Positions 1 through 8,746 are shown, counted from the first letter of the stretch. The stretch is DNA of 34,337 nt from CAYLUN01 sp964386865 (GCA_964386865.1 CAYLUN010000060.1:1-34337), one strand, 5' to 3'. Program-made: numbers and translations. The notes: generated by a model not told the origin, from the sequence alone.

Positions 1-921
1 GTGCTCAAGGCCTGGGAGGGCCTCGGCTACTACTCCCGCGCCCGCAACCTCCAGAAGGCCGCCCAGTCACTCGCCGCGCGCGGCGGCGCGCTGCCGGCCA
101 CGTCGGCCGAGTGGGCCGCGCTGCCCGGCATCGGCGCCTACACCGCCGCCGCGATCGCCAGCATCTGCTTCGGCGAAGCAGCCCCCGTGGTGGACGGCAA
201 CGTCGCCCGCGTCTTCGCGCGCGTCCTCGCGTGGCCCGACGACTTCCGGAAGCCCGCCGCCCGCGCGAAGCTCGCCGGCTGGCTCCAGCCGCACATCGGC
301 GCGTCGAGGCGCCCCGGCGATTTCAACCAGGCCATGATGGATCTCGGCGCGACGGTCTGCGCGCCCCGCGCGCCCGCCTGCGCCCGCTGCCCGCTGCGCA
401 CGGACTGCCTCGCGCAACGCCGCGGCCAGCAGGCCGACTTCCCCGTTAGGCCCGCCAAGAAAGCGGCCCCGGTCCGCATCGCCGCGGCCGCGCTCGCGCG
501 CCACTCCGACGGCCGCGTGCTCTTCGTGCAGCGCCCTCCCAACGGGCTTCTCGGCGGCCTCTGGGAACTCCCGAACGTCCCGGGCACCAAAACGCCGACC
601 CGCCGCGACGCCCTGCGCGCCCTGCGCGAGCAGGCCGGACTCGCGGCCGCCGGCGCGACGTTGCTCGGCACGGTCACCCACGCCTTCTCGCACTTCACGC
701 AGATCCTGCACGTGTACGAGGTGCGGCTCCCGACGTCCGCCAACACGGGCGGACGGCAAGGGGCTGCCGTCCCTACCGCGGCCGGTCACGCGTCGGCTGC
801 GGCGGTCTCTGGAGAGTCGGGCTCCGTCCCGACCGCTCAGCGCCCGGCGTCGCTCCTCGCGCTGCCTTCGGACCTTCCGCTCACGACCGCCACCCGCCGC
901 GCCCTCGCGCTCGCGCGGTGA
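1..921 (+). CDS. mutY: A/G-specific adenine DNA glycosylase MutY, 5'-truncated by the window edge
   Basis: MutY removes adenine mispaired with 8-oxoguanine in base excision repair. The visible 306 residues begin inside the glycosylase fold: the first helices including the usual glutamate motif lie upstream of the window, so base 1 is probably not the true start. Residues 41-52 (LPGIGAYTAAAI) are the helix-hairpin-helix, Asp65 in VVDGNVAR is the catalytic aspartate, and Cys120, Cys127, Cys130 and Cys136 give the C-x6-C-x2-C-x5-C iron-sulphur loop. A NUDIX-like 8-oxoG recognition domain follows (about 158-243, with VTHAFSHF at 225-232). Oddity: residues about 244-278 are low-complexity and partly encoded by a palindromic repeat found elsewhere between genes; they look like an in-frame insertion late in the recognition domain. 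It converges on the heparinase-like gene. The family call is very secure. Confidence 0.96.
   Translation: MLKAWEGLGYYSRARNLQKAAQSLAARGGALPATSAEWAALPGIGAYTAAAIASICFGEAAPVVDGNVARVFARVLAWPDDFRKPAARAKLAGWLQPHIGASRRPGDFNQAMMDLGATVCAPRAPACARCPLRTDCLAQRRGQQADFPVRPAKKAAPVRIAAAALARHSDGRVLFVQRPPNGLLGGLWELPNVPGTKTPTRRDALRALREQAGLAAAGATLLGTVTHAFSHFTQILHVYEVRLPTSANTGGRQGAAVPTAAGHASAAAVSGESGSVPTAQRPASLLALPSDLPLTTATRRALALAR
734..777. repeat. Palindromic repeat inside mutY
   Basis: Two adjacent hairpins are seen: GTCCGCC/GGGCGGAC at 734-754, and GGACGGCA/TGCCGTCC at 751-772 followed by CTACCG. The second is the reverse complement of the unit that makes up the 8835-9240 array and that also occurs in the anti-sigma gene at 17810-17900. 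It keeps the mutY frame open and encodes GRQGAAVPT. Confidence 0.85.
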
Positions 922-1030
922 GGCTGGACGGGACTTTTACGCACGGGCGCGAGGGCGCAAGGAGTGGCGGCGAACTGATACCACGGCCGAAAAGTAAATG
1001 GACTAAACGGGCGGCCACACACACAGGGAG

Positions 1031-1050
1031 GGACGGCTTCCACGCCGTCC
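1031..1050. repeat. Hairpin between convergent genes
   Basis: GGACGGC and GCCGTCC flank a six-base loop, between the mutY stop and the end of the heparinase-like gene. It resembles the GGACGGC palindrome family but has a different loop. It could help end transcription from both sides, but there is no T-run, so a terminator role is only possible. Confidence 0.5.
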
Positions 1051-1058
1051 GCGCTTGC

Positions 1059-2978
1059 TCACTTCCCCAAGAAGTCCGGCACCGTCTTCTCGGCCTGCGC
1101 GCTGCCGGGCACCAGCAACACGCGGAGCTCGACCACGCCGCTCGCGGGCGCCTCGACCTCGAAGCTGACCATGCGCGAGCCTTTGTTGGCGACGTCCCAC
1201 TCGTTCGGCGGCTTAGCCAGATCCGTCACCGCCCACGTCACCGTCGCGGGCGCGACGGCCCGTACCGACAGCGATTTTTCGCCATCTTTCAGCACCATGT
1301 CGCTGCCCTGAGCCTCACACGACTTGGCGCCTGTCACCAGGGCCCAGCGCACCTTCGCGCCCGGCTTGACGCCCGTCAGCCGGTCCTGAATCACGCCGGT
1401 GCGCGACGGCAGCAGCGCGCAGGCCCGCGTGACGCTCTGCGCCTGACCGGCGTACACCTCGTCCAGGTTGATCACCGTGTGCGGCAGGCGCGGATCCTTG
1501 TCAAACTCGACGATCTTGCCAAACCCTTTGGCCACGTGCAGCTGCCCGTCGATCGTCACCACGTTGTGGCTCGCGCTGCTCAGGCGGAAAATCTTCCAGC
1601 GGTCGGAGTCCTGCTTGGAGTTCCAGAGGTTCATGCCCAACTTCTCAATCGAGTAGTAGTTCTGCGAGCCCAGGTCGACGGCCCAGCGGAGCCCGTCCGC
1701 CTCGTAGATGAATGAGCCGGAGTCCATGTGCCCGTGGTTCTGCGTGGCCGGGCCTCCCTTGGTCGCCAGATACCCGGCGTTCGGGTCGTCCCACGAGGTC
1801 CGCATCACAATGATGGGCACGTGTCCCTCGCTCGCCCAGTTCAGCGGCATCCGGTTGGGCGCCTGCGCGTCCATGTCCTGATACCAGAAGAGCAGCAGCA
1901 CAGGGAACGCCAGGTGCCGCAAGCCAGTCTTGCCCGGATCGTTCAACCGCACCGCGTCGCGCACGTCCTGGAGCTCACGCCGCAGCCAGTCGGGCCGGTC
2001 GCTGCGCAGGGCGAGCCACCAGAGCGCAAGCTGGTGGCTGCGGCCGTCGCCGCCGTCCGCGTAGTTGTAGAACCGTCCGCTCGGCCCGGTCGCGACGTTG
2101 ATGTAGTCGCCCGTCTGGGCGAAGCCCGGCAGGTCGTACAGGCCGAAATCGGTGTCGAGCGACTTGCGCAGCAGGTCCATCAGGTAGACGTAGTAGGTCG
2201 TGCCGTAGGTCCAGTAGCCGGGCCCCTCGGGATAGCTGCCGTTGGGCTCGTAGGGCCGGATGGAGTTGGGCACCGACGTGACCGCCTGATGGATGATGTC
2301 TGCCGCCAGCTCGGGGTCTTGGTCGCGGATGGCCAGCGCGCCCGCCACCATGCCGCCCCAGCACACCTGCGACCAGTTGTTGTCGCCCTTGGTCCAGAAG
2401 TATTTTTTCGCCAGCGCCTGCTTGAGGCCCTTCTCGCGGATCGCGTCGCAGACGGTCTTGCGCGTGGGCTCGTCCAGCGTGTCGTAGAGCCAGTCGTAGC
2501 CCAGCGCGACGCCGAGCGTCATCTCGGCGGTGTCGAGAAAGTGGCTGGGGTTCCAGCTCTCGAAGGCGGCGGCGGCGAGCAGCTCCCGCTTGGCTCGGTC
2601 CGCGTACTCGCCCTTTCCCGTCAGCCAGTAGGCGGCGGCGAGCAGGCCCACGCGCTTTTCGACGTCGTGCTGGCCCTGCATGCGCATGCCCTGCATAACC
2701 CGCTGCACGGGCGCCTTGCCCATGACGCCGTCCGCATCGCGCACGATCCAGTCGCGGATCATCTTCCACTCGGGCTTCTGGTCGATCACCGCGCGCACCT
2801 TGGTGAAGGCGTCCGGCCGCCGCACAAAGAGGCGCGGGTGCGTCGCGGGCATCTTCTCGAGCCGCGCCTGAACCTCCTCCCGCGTCACCGCGCGCGGATC
2901 GGCCCGCTTCTCCGCCTCCGCCGCCCAGCAGCCGACGCACGCCACACACAGCCCTGCCAGCACCGTCCCTCTCTTCAT
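1059..2978 (-). CDS. Secreted heparinase II/III-like polysaccharide lyase
   Basis: The 639-residue protein begins with a Sec signal (MKRGTVLAGL, then Ala/Cys-rich to about residue 20) and is predicted to act outside the cytoplasm on an acidic polysaccharide by beta-elimination. The alpha/alpha-toroid spans about 45-370 (NNW at 200-202, EGPGYW at 251-256, Tyr-rich 256-265). The heparinase II/III beta-sandwich domain follows, with the hallmark NHGHMD at 414-419 and a later SASHNVV. An upstream ATG in frame at 3080 would add 34 basic residues, but the ATG at 2978 directly follows AAGGGGGGCGGA and starts the signal peptide, so it is preferred. The substrate cannot be read from sequence; heparin, alginate and other uronic-acid polymers are all possible. 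It is a single gene transcribed towards mutY and divergent from the HIT gene. Confidence 0.9.
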   Translation of the reverse strand: MKRGTVLAGLCVACVGCWAAEAEKRADPRAVTREEVQARLEKMPATHPRLFVRRPDAFTKVRAVIDQKPEWKMIRDWIVRDADGVMGKAPVQRVMQGMRMQGQHDVEKRVGLLAAAYWLTGKGEYADRAKRELLAAAAFESWNPSHFLDTAEMTLGVALGYDWLYDTLDEPTRKTVCDAIREKGLKQALAKKYFWTKGDNNWSQVCWGGMVAGALAIRDQDPELAADIIHQAVTSVPNSIRPYEPNGSYPEGPGYWTYGTTYYVYLMDLLRKSLDTDFGLYDLPGFAQTGDYINVATGPSGRFYNYADGGDGRSHQLALWWLALRSDRPDWLRRELQDVRDAVRLNDPGKTGLRHLAFPVLLLFWYQDMDAQAPNRMPLNWASEGHVPIIVMRTSWDDPNAGYLATKGGPATQNHGHMDSGSFIYEADGLRWAVDLGSQNYYSIEKLGMNLWNSKQDSDRWKIFRLSSASHNVVTIDGQLHVAKGFGKIVEFDKDPRLPHTVINLDEVYAGQAQSVTRACALLPSRTGVIQDRLTGVKPGAKVRWALVTGAKSCEAQGSDMVLKDGEKSLSVRAVAPATVTWAVTDLAKPPNEWDVANKGSRMVSFEVEAPASGVVELRVLLVPGSAQAEKTVPDFLGK

Positions 2979-3078
2979 TCCGCCCCCCTTATGCCGACTT
3001 GCGACGCTCGGCGCCCGCACCCTGACGCCGGGCGCGCGATTCCCGGCCCTCCGCCCTCTGCTCTCCGACTTTCGATTC

Positions 3079-3108
3079 ACTGTACCACGATTCCGCCGAG
3101 GCGCACAA
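3079..3108 (-). promoter_or_regulatory. Candidate sigma70-type promoter of the heparinase-like gene
   Basis: On the minus strand TTGTGC (3108-3103), an 18-base spacer and TACAGT (3084-3079) are seen, with TG one base upstream of the -10 as in extended -10 promoters. It lies about 100 bases upstream of the chosen start. Motif match only. Confidence 0.35.
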
Positions 3109-3176
3109 ACCCCTTTATTCCGGCCCCCATCTGTGCTTAAATAACGCTTCGAACGGATTCCAAATCAGAGGCACCC

Positions 3177-3590
3177 ATGACAGACCCGGCCTGCGTCTTC
3201 TGCAAGATTATCGGCGGACAGATCCCCTCCTCGAAAGTTTTCGAGGACGCGCACACGTTCGCGTTTCTCGACATCGCGCCTTTCGAGAAGGGCCACGTGC
3301 TCGTTGTGCCCAAACACCACACCGCGTTTCTGACCGATCTGCCGCAGCCGGAGCTGCTGCCCTTCATTTCGGCCGTCAAGAAGGTGGCCGGGCTCCTGCT
3401 CGAACGGCTCCCGTGCGACGGCTTCAACCTCGTCCAGAACAACGGTGCATGCGCGACGCAGGTCGTGCCGCACGTGCACTTCCACGTGGTGCCGCGCTGG
3501 AACGGACGCCCCATGAGCTGGACCCCCTGCACGTACGACGATCCGGCGGAGCTCGCCGTCCTCCTCCGCCGCCTCACCGCACCCACCTAG
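3177..3590 (+). CDS. HIT family nucleotide hydrolase
   Basis: This 137-residue protein has the standard bacterial HIT size and motifs. The catalytic histidine triad is HVHFHVVPRW (His99, His101, His103), and the N-terminal CVFCKII (Cys6, Cys9) is the pair that often helps bind zinc in the Hint/Fhit branch. The substrate-loop stretch FLDIAPFEKGHVLVVPK is intact. HIT proteins of this branch hydrolyse phosphoramidate or phosphoanhydride bonds of AMP-linked compounds in the cytosol; the exact substrate is not given by sequence. The start is the ATG at 3177; no strong Shine-Dalgarno is visible. It is followed after 57 bases by the Minf_1886-type gene in the same direction, so the two may be co-transcribed. 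Confidence 0.95.
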   Translation: MTDPACVFCKIIGGQIPSSKVFEDAHTFAFLDIAPFEKGHVLVVPKHHTAFLTDLPQPELLPFISAVKKVAGLLLERLPCDGFNLVQNNGACATQVVPHVHFHVVPRWNGRPMSWTPCTYDDPAELAVLLRRLTAPT

Positions 3591-3647
3591 ACGTCCGCAC
3601 TCCCGCACGCCAGAACTCCCGAACTTTAGAACTTCAGAACTTCCCCC

Positions 3648-4079
3648 ATGAACCCTTCCTTCCAAGACACCGTCGCCGAAATCTGCAAAAAGGACGCCCG
3701 CTACCAGCCGGACGCCTATTTTTTCCTCGTGGAGGCGCTGGATGTGACGGTCAAAGACATCCGCAAGAACCAGCCCGACCACGGCCGCCACGTCAGCGGC
3801 AAGGAGCTGCTGGAGGGCATCAAGGAGTACGCGCTCGACGAGTTCGGCCCGCTGACCCACACGGTCTTCGCGGAGTGGGGCATCCACGCCACGCTGGATT
3901 TCGGCGAGATCGTCTTCAACCTGGTCGAGGCCGGACGGCTCGGCAAGACTGAGAGCGACAGCCGCGAGGACTTCAAGAACGCCTACGATTTCGACAAGGC
4001 GTTCCTGCTGCCGTTCGAGCCGCAGTCGAAAGACCCGGTTCCGCCGCCCCGTACCTCCCGCCGCCGCAAACGCGCGTAG
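3648..4079 (+). CDS. Minf_1886 family protein, function unknown
   Basis: The 143-residue protein has the features I associate with the Minf_1886 family, small proteins common in Verrucomicrobia and related phyla: an N-terminal FQDTVAEICKKDARY, a central HVSGKELLEGIKEYALDEFG and GIHATLDFGEIVFNLVEAG, and a C-terminal YDFDKAF. The tail after about residue 127 is basic and Pro/Arg-rich. No catalytic motif is recognised and no signal or membrane segment is present, so it is probably cytosolic. It lies between the HIT gene and psd, but the 139-base palindromic element behind it separates it from psd. The family call rests on remembered sequence resemblance. Confidence 0.75.
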   Translation: MNPSFQDTVAEICKKDARYQPDAYFFLVEALDVTVKDIRKNQPDHGRHVSGKELLEGIKEYALDEFGPLTHTVFAEWGIHATLDFGEIVFNLVEAGRLGKTESDSREDFKNAYDFDKAFLLPFEPQSKDPVPPPRTSRRRKRA

Positions 4080-4081
4080 CG

Positions 4082-4220
4082 TACCAGCAATTCTAATCAT
4101 GGCCAACCCTGTCCCGTGAAGACGGGCTGAAGCCCGGACTACAAACGGCTACGCACGCGGGTAGACGTGTTTGTAGTCCGGCCTTCAGGCCGTCTCAGGC
4201 CATAATTAGAATTGCTGGTA
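4082..4220. repeat. 139-bp MITE-like inverted-repeat element
   Basis: The ends are near-identical inverted copies: TACCAGCAATTCTAAT followed by CATGGCC on the left, and the reverse complement of the same with TATGGCC on the right. Internal arms also pair (a GACGGGCTGAAGCCCG-type stretch and GGACTACAAAC). The element has no ORF and lies exactly between a stop codon and the psd promoter region, as expected for a non-autonomous element or extragenic palindrome. Confidence 0.85.
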
Positions 4221-4234
4221 GCACACTGTAGACC

Positions 4235-4263
4235 TTGCATTGCCCGCGGCCTCATGACATACT
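4235..4263 (+). promoter_or_regulatory. Candidate promoter of psd-pssA
   Basis: TTGCAT (4235-4240), a 17-base spacer and CATACT (4258-4263) lie just outside the palindromic element and 24 bases before the psd ATG. Both hexamers match 4 of 6 consensus positions. Motif match only. Confidence 0.35.
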
Positions 4264-4286
4264 AACGGCTCTTAAGTAGGGCAACC

Positions 4287-4958
4287 ATGGACACGGTCGA
4301 TCTATCCTGCAAACGTTTTCTTTTCCCGCCGATGCACCCGGAAGGGCAACGCTTTGTGCTCATCGCGGCCGTGCTCACCTTGCTCGCGACCCTGCTGTGG
4401 CAGCCGCTGAGCGTGCCCGGCCTTCTGCTGACGCTCGGCGTCTACCTCTTCTTCCGCGACCCCGAGCGCGTGCCGCCCCTCGACCCGCAGGCGGTGGTCA
4501 GCCCGGCGGACGGCATCGTCTGCCTGCTCATGCAGACGCCGATTCCTGCGGCGCTCGGGGCGGGCGGCACGCCGGTCTGGCGTGTGAGCGTCTTCATGAG
4601 CGTCCTGAACGTGCACGTGAACCGCATGCCCGCGGCCGGAACGGTTACCCAGGCGCGCTACATCCCCGGCAAATTCCTAAACGCCTCGCTCGACAAAGCC
4701 AGCGAGGACAACGAGCGACACCTTTACCTGATGCGGACCGAGGCGGGCCAGACGCTCGCCTTCGTCCAAATCGCCGGCCTCATCGCACGCCGCATCGTCT
4801 GCTTCGTGCGTGAAGGCCAGACACTCACGCGCGGCGAGCGGTTCGGCCTGATCCGCTTCGGCAGCCGCGTGGATGTCTACCTGCCTCCGGGCGTCGAGCC
4901 CGCCGTGCGCGTCGGCCAAATCATGGTCGCGGGCGAGACCGCCATTGCCCGCCTGTAA
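4287..4958 (+). CDS. psd: Phosphatidylserine decarboxylase, short form
   Basis: The enzyme converts phosphatidylserine to phosphatidylethanolamine at the inner membrane. The 223-residue length fits the short bacterial/archaeal-type branch. Hydrophobic residues 23-55 form one or two membrane segments, followed by the family blocks VVSPADGIV (70-78) and FMSVLNVHVNR (103-113). Gly192-Ser193 in RFGSRVDVYLP is the self-cleavage site at which the serine becomes the pyruvoyl group. The start ATG at 4287 follows AAGTAGGG. pssA begins 22 bases after the stop, so the two successive steps of the same pathway form an operon. Confidence 0.95.
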   Translation: MDTVDLSCKRFLFPPMHPEGQRFVLIAAVLTLLATLLWQPLSVPGLLLTLGVYLFFRDPERVPPLDPQAVVSPADGIVCLLMQTPIPAALGAGGTPVWRVSVFMSVLNVHVNRMPAAGTVTQARYIPGKFLNASLDKASEDNERHLYLMRTEAGQTLAFVQIAGLIARRIVCFVREGQTLTRGERFGLIRFGSRVDVYLPPGVEPAVRVGQIMVAGETAIARL

Positions 4959-4980
4959 CGGTTTTTCACAGGTGTCACCC

Positions 4981-5841
4981 ATGGGTAAGTTCAGATTCCG
5001 CAAGCGCAAGCACAAGCCGCACGCCGAGCGCGAGATCCCGCTCCGCACGATGATCCCGAACCTGGTGACCCTCATGGCCGCAGCGAGCGGCATCACCTCG
5101 ATCCGCTACAGCTGCCAGGGCCACTGGGATCACGCGGTGGTCGCGATCTTCATCGCCTGCGTGCTCGACGGCGTCGACGGGCGCGTGGCGCGCATGCTGA
5201 GAGCCACCTCCAAGCTGGGGGCGGAGCTGGACTCGCTGTCGGACTTCGTGAGCTTCGGCGTGGCGCCGGCCCTGTTCATCTACTTCTGGATCATGCAGAA
5301 GGTCCCGCTCGAGAGCGCGGCCTACCCGTTCCGCGGCGTCTTCTGGGCGCTGGCGCTCTTCTACGCCATGTGCGGCGCGTTCCGGCTCGCCCGCTTCAAC
5401 ATCATGATCGATGACGGGCCGACCCAGCCCTACTGGAAGCACTTCTTCTTGGGGCTGCCCGCCCCCGGCGGCGCGGGCCTCGTGCTCACGCCGGCCATCT
5501 GGCAGCTGCACACCGAGTCCGACCTGTTTCAGACGCCCTGGATCGGCGGCGCGGTCCTCGTGATCTGCGGCGTGCTGATGGCCAGCCGCGTCCCGACGAT
5601 CTCGGCGAAGAGCGTGCGGGTGCCGGCCAAATACATGGTGCCGTTCCTGCTCTTCATCATGTTCGTAATCAGCATGCTCGTCTCGCAGTTCTGGCTGACG
5701 CTCGGCGTGATCGGCGTGACCTACTACACCTCGATTCCGATCGTCGGGTTCATCTTCCTGCGCATGCGCAAGCGCCACGACGCGCGTAACCCGGAGCCGC
5801 CCCCCGCGCCGGCTTCGCCAGCCGCTGCGGCTGTCCAATGA
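4981..5841 (+). CDS. pssA: CDP-diacylglycerol-serine O-phosphatidyltransferase
   Basis: This membrane enzyme condenses CDP-diacylglycerol with serine to give phosphatidylserine, the substrate of the psd product encoded just upstream. The full CDP-alcohol phosphotransferase signature is visible at about residues 62-87 (DGVDGRVAR, then G, then D-x3-D) and matches D-x2-DG-x2-AR-x8-G-x3-D-x3-D. Several hydrophobic segments follow, ending at about residue 265 with a basic and Pro/Ala-rich tail. The reading frame is open further upstream, but that part overlaps psd in another frame, so ATG 4981 (286 residues, basic start MGKFRFRKRKHK) is chosen; its Shine-Dalgarno is weak, which suggests translational coupling to psd. 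Confidence 0.95.
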   Translation: MGKFRFRKRKHKPHAEREIPLRTMIPNLVTLMAAASGITSIRYSCQGHWDHAVVAIFIACVLDGVDGRVARMLRATSKLGAELDSLSDFVSFGVAPALFIYFWIMQKVPLESAAYPFRGVFWALALFYAMCGAFRLARFNIMIDDGPTQPYWKHFFLGLPAPGGAGLVLTPAIWQLHTESDLFQTPWIGGAVLVICGVLMASRVPTISAKSVRVPAKYMVPFLLFIMFVISMLVSQFWLTLGVIGVTYYTSIPIVGFIFLRMRKRHDARNPEPPPAPASPAAAAVQ

Positions 5842-5856
5842 CTCGGCGTTCGGGCA

Positions 5857-5910
5857 GGGACGCCGCCCCGCCGGCGTCCGTGGACGGCAGAGGGCGGCCG
5901 TCCCTACCGC
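5857..5910. repeat. Two palindromes of the GGACGGC family after pssA
   Basis: GGACGCCG/CGGCGTCC (5858-5879) is followed directly by GGACGGC/GCCGTCC (5882-5903) and CTACCGC. The second has the same arms and CTACCG flank as the units in mutY and the 8835-9240 array. It lies between convergent genes. Confidence 0.75.
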
Positions 5911-5971
5911 AGTGAGGACAGCGGACGACAAAGGACAGACCTCCGTCTCGGCGGAGCCGGACCGACTCAGC

Positions 5972-8746
5972 TCACTTCGCTGCGCGCGGCCCCATCTGCT
6001 CGGCCGGTATCGGCTGGAAACCGGGAATCAGGCGGAACACCGCCGCGTCGGGCTTGAGGCGGAAGTCGCCCGCCGCCAGGTTTACGAAGCCCGGGTCGTC
6101 CGCCGTCACCACGTCCGTCTCGTTCGTGGCCCAGCGGTTGCTTTTGACCTCGCCACACCGCACGAAGAGGTTTCGCAGCGCGACGTTGTCGCGGTCCGCG
6201 CCGGGCTGCGGGCTCATGAAGCCGGCCAGGTGCGGATAGCGCTCCGTGTACGGCGCCTTCGTGATGTCCACGTCCTTGAGCAGCCGCTCCTGCCACAGCG
6301 GCGCGCGGATGAACTCCGCCCAGCGCGTGTCGCTCCACGGCGCCGAGCCCAGCGCCCGCTTGCATTCGACGAAGATGTTGTTCTCGGCCCGGTTGGCGTG
6401 CCCGCCGTGAGAGAAAACCGTGCCGAACGACCCCTTGCCCGGGTCGCCGCAGCGGTAGAAGATGTTGCCGTAGACGGTCTCGCCGCAGTCGCCGTCGTCG
6501 AAATACACCGCCGCGTTGCCGTGCCCGCGCGGGCTGCCGATGTCGCGCCAGAGATTGTAGCGGAGCACGTTGCCGCAGCACGACGGGTTGCGCCCCTTGT
6601 AGAACGCCGCCGCGTCATCGGATGAGGCGCACACGTTGCTCACCACGTTGTACTCGAACAGGTGGTCGTTGCCAGAGACGCTCACCGCCTGGTGCGGCGC
6701 GTCGTACAGGAAGTTGTGCCGCGCCGCATTGCCGACGCCGGCGAGGTGGAGCGCGCTGGCATAGGTGAGCTGATGCACGGAGAAGCGCCCGATGCGCGTG
6801 TCCTCCACCACGTGCCCAGCCGGCGCCAGCGCCTTGCGGTCGCCGCCGCCCAGATAGATGCCGCCCGTGCCCGTGTCGTGGATGTCGCACGACGCGACGC
6901 GGTTACCAGCCCCGCCGTCCAGGTGGATCGCTTTCCGGCGGATGTTGCGGATCTCGCACGCCTCGACCGTGACATTCCGGCAGTCGCTCACGTGCAGCGC
7001 GTCGCCCTGCGCCTCCTCGAAGACCAGCCCGCGCAGCGTCAGGTTCGCCACGCCCTGCAGCGCCACCAGCGGCTCGTCGCGCGTCGCCAGCGCGACCCGC
7101 GCCTTCTCGATCCGCTCCGGCGGCCAGAAGTAGAGCCGGTTGGCCTCGCGGTCGATGAAATACTCGCCGGGGCTGTCCAGCTCTTCGAACACGTTGACCG
7201 CCCGCCAGCGCCGCGGCGAGGGGTTGCCTTGCCGCACGCCATAGGTGTGGCCGACCTTCAGCGCGATCTCCTTCTTCGCCGGATCGATGGCCGCCACGCG
7301 GATTGCGTCGTCGTACCAGTCGAAGCACCAGAAGCCGTGCAGCCACACGCCCGCGTCCACCTTCCAGCGTGACGGGCGGTCGCCGTCGTACGTGAACACG
7401 CCGCCCTTGTTCTCCGTCGGGCGCGGCTTCTTCGGGTCGGCCGAATCCGTGACCGAGCCGTCGTTCTTCATCGTGCCTTTGTCCACGATTTTGGCGATCG
7501 TCGCCCAGCCCTCATTCGGCCAGCGGGCCAGCGTCATGCGCCTGCCGTTGAAGAACAGCTCCGGCACGGCGAACGGCAGGCGGAAGCTGTCGGCGATCTT
7601 CGGCGGCTGCGGCACGCCCAGCGCGTTCAGGTCCGCGCACAGAACCTCGCCCTGCGCGGCCGGCTCCAGCCGCGCCTTGGCCGCCGCGTCGCGGACCGGC
7701 TGGAACGCCGAAGCGGGAAGCATCCGCGCCCCGCTCACCGCGGCCGATCCGCCCGGCTCGGCGGCGACCACCACGGGCGCGCCCACGAGCCCCGAGTCGC
7801 CCGGCGAGAACTGGACTTTCGCGGCGGGCGCGTAGCGGCCCGCGTGCAGCACGATCTCCGCGCCGCCGGTCAGCGGCCCCGCCTCGCGCGCCGCCCGCAG
7901 CGCGTCCCGCGCCCGCTCCAGCGTCGCGAAAGGCTTGTCGGCCGTGCCCGGCCCCGCGTCGTCGCCGTCCGGCCGCACGTGGAACACAGCCTTCTCCGCT
8001 CCCACCGCCGCCCGCCGGATCGCCTCGGCCCAGAAGCGGCCCAGCGCCTTCGATCCCTGCTCGTTCGGATGCAGGAAGAAGACGCCCTGCTGGCCGTCCT
8101 CATGCCGCATGTCCGTCAGGTGGTTACGCTCGAAGTGCGCCCAGCCCAGCTTGCTGCCCTCGAAGACCTGGCCGGGGCGCGACCTGTCATAGGCCGCGGC
8201 CAGCGCCGCGATTTCAGGCCAATACGAGCGCAGGCGCGCCTGCCCTTCTGCCAAGTAGCACGAGCGGTTGTAGGTGTTGGTGCTGTACCACACCGGATAG
8301 TGGAACACGACTTTGGCGCGCGGGTACGCGGCCAGCAGGCGGTCGGTGATCGCCCGGAGGTTCGCGCGGTACGTGGCCGGCGCCATCGGCGCGCCGTTGG
8401 GGCCTTTGCAGGCGCTGTCGTTGGCGCCGAGCATGATCGAGAAAACCAGCTCGCGGTCGGGCGACACGAAGGCGTCGGCCGCCTCTTTCACGCCGAGCGC
8501 GTCCTTGCCGTCCGCGGCGAGGAAGTCCAGCGTCGTGTGGCCGCTGTGGCCCTGATTCGAGACGCGCACCTCGCCCACGCCCGCGCAGCCCCGCAGGTAG
8601 TCCGCCGCCGCCTCGACCGGCGTCTTCGGCTGCGTGATGCTGTCCCCGATAAACACGATGTCCAGCTTGACCGGACGCCGCTCCGCCGCGCCTGCGACAG
8701 CCGCTGCCGCCATCAACGCTATCGCCCACACTGTATGCCGCTTCAT
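5972..8746 (-). CDS. Secreted SGNH hydrolase fused to a right-handed beta-helix domain
   Basis: The 924-residue protein has a Sec signal (MKRHTVWAIALMAAAAVAGA). Residues about 27-250 are an SGNH/GDSL esterase domain: block I IVFIGDSITQ (Ser36), a block II-like SNQGHSGHTT, block III GAND (Asn109) and block V FLHPN (His226). Residues about 255-924 start with the typical DGDDAGPGT...PFATLERARDA opening of secreted parallel beta-helix proteins and contain repeated Asn/Cys turns such as SDCRNVTVEACEIRNI. The usual Asp three residues before the catalytic His is Phe223. The family often removes acetyl groups from glycans, but no substrate is proven. The start ATG 8746 follows AAGGAGAACGTAACGGC. The reading frame continues upstream only through repeats and the N gap, which is not coding. 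Confidence 0.88.
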   Translation of the reverse strand: MKRHTVWAIALMAAAAVAGAAERRPVKLDIVFIGDSITQPKTPVEAAADYLRGCAGVGEVRVSNQGHSGHTTLDFLAADGKDALGVKEAADAFVSPDRELVFSIMLGANDSACKGPNGAPMAPATYRANLRAITDRLLAAYPRAKVVFHYPVWYSTNTYNRSCYLAEGQARLRSYWPEIAALAAAYDRSRPGQVFEGSKLGWAHFERNHLTDMRHEDGQQGVFFLHPNEQGSKALGRFWAEAIRRAAVGAEKAVFHVRPDGDDAGPGTADKPFATLERARDALRAAREAGPLTGGAEIVLHAGRYAPAAKVQFSPGDSGLVGAPVVVAAEPGGSAAVSGARMLPASAFQPVRDAAAKARLEPAAQGEVLCADLNALGVPQPPKIADSFRLPFAVPELFFNGRRMTLARWPNEGWATIAKIVDKGTMKNDGSVTDSADPKKPRPTENKGGVFTYDGDRPSRWKVDAGVWLHGFWCFDWYDDAIRVAAIDPAKKEIALKVGHTYGVRQGNPSPRRWRAVNVFEELDSPGEYFIDREANRLYFWPPERIEKARVALATRDEPLVALQGVANLTLRGLVFEEAQGDALHVSDCRNVTVEACEIRNIRRKAIHLDGGAGNRVASCDIHDTGTGGIYLGGGDRKALAPAGHVVEDTRIGRFSVHQLTYASALHLAGVGNAARHNFLYDAPHQAVSVSGNDHLFEYNVVSNVCASSDDAAAFYKGRNPSCCGNVLRYNLWRDIGSPRGHGNAAVYFDDGDCGETVYGNIFYRCGDPGKGSFGTVFSHGGHANRAENNIFVECKRALGSAPWSDTRWAEFIRAPLWQERLLKDVDITKAPYTERYPHLAGFMSPQPGADRDNVALRNLFVRCGEVKSNRWATNETDVVTADDPGFVNLAAGDFRLKPDAAVFRLIPGFQPIPAEQMGPRAAK

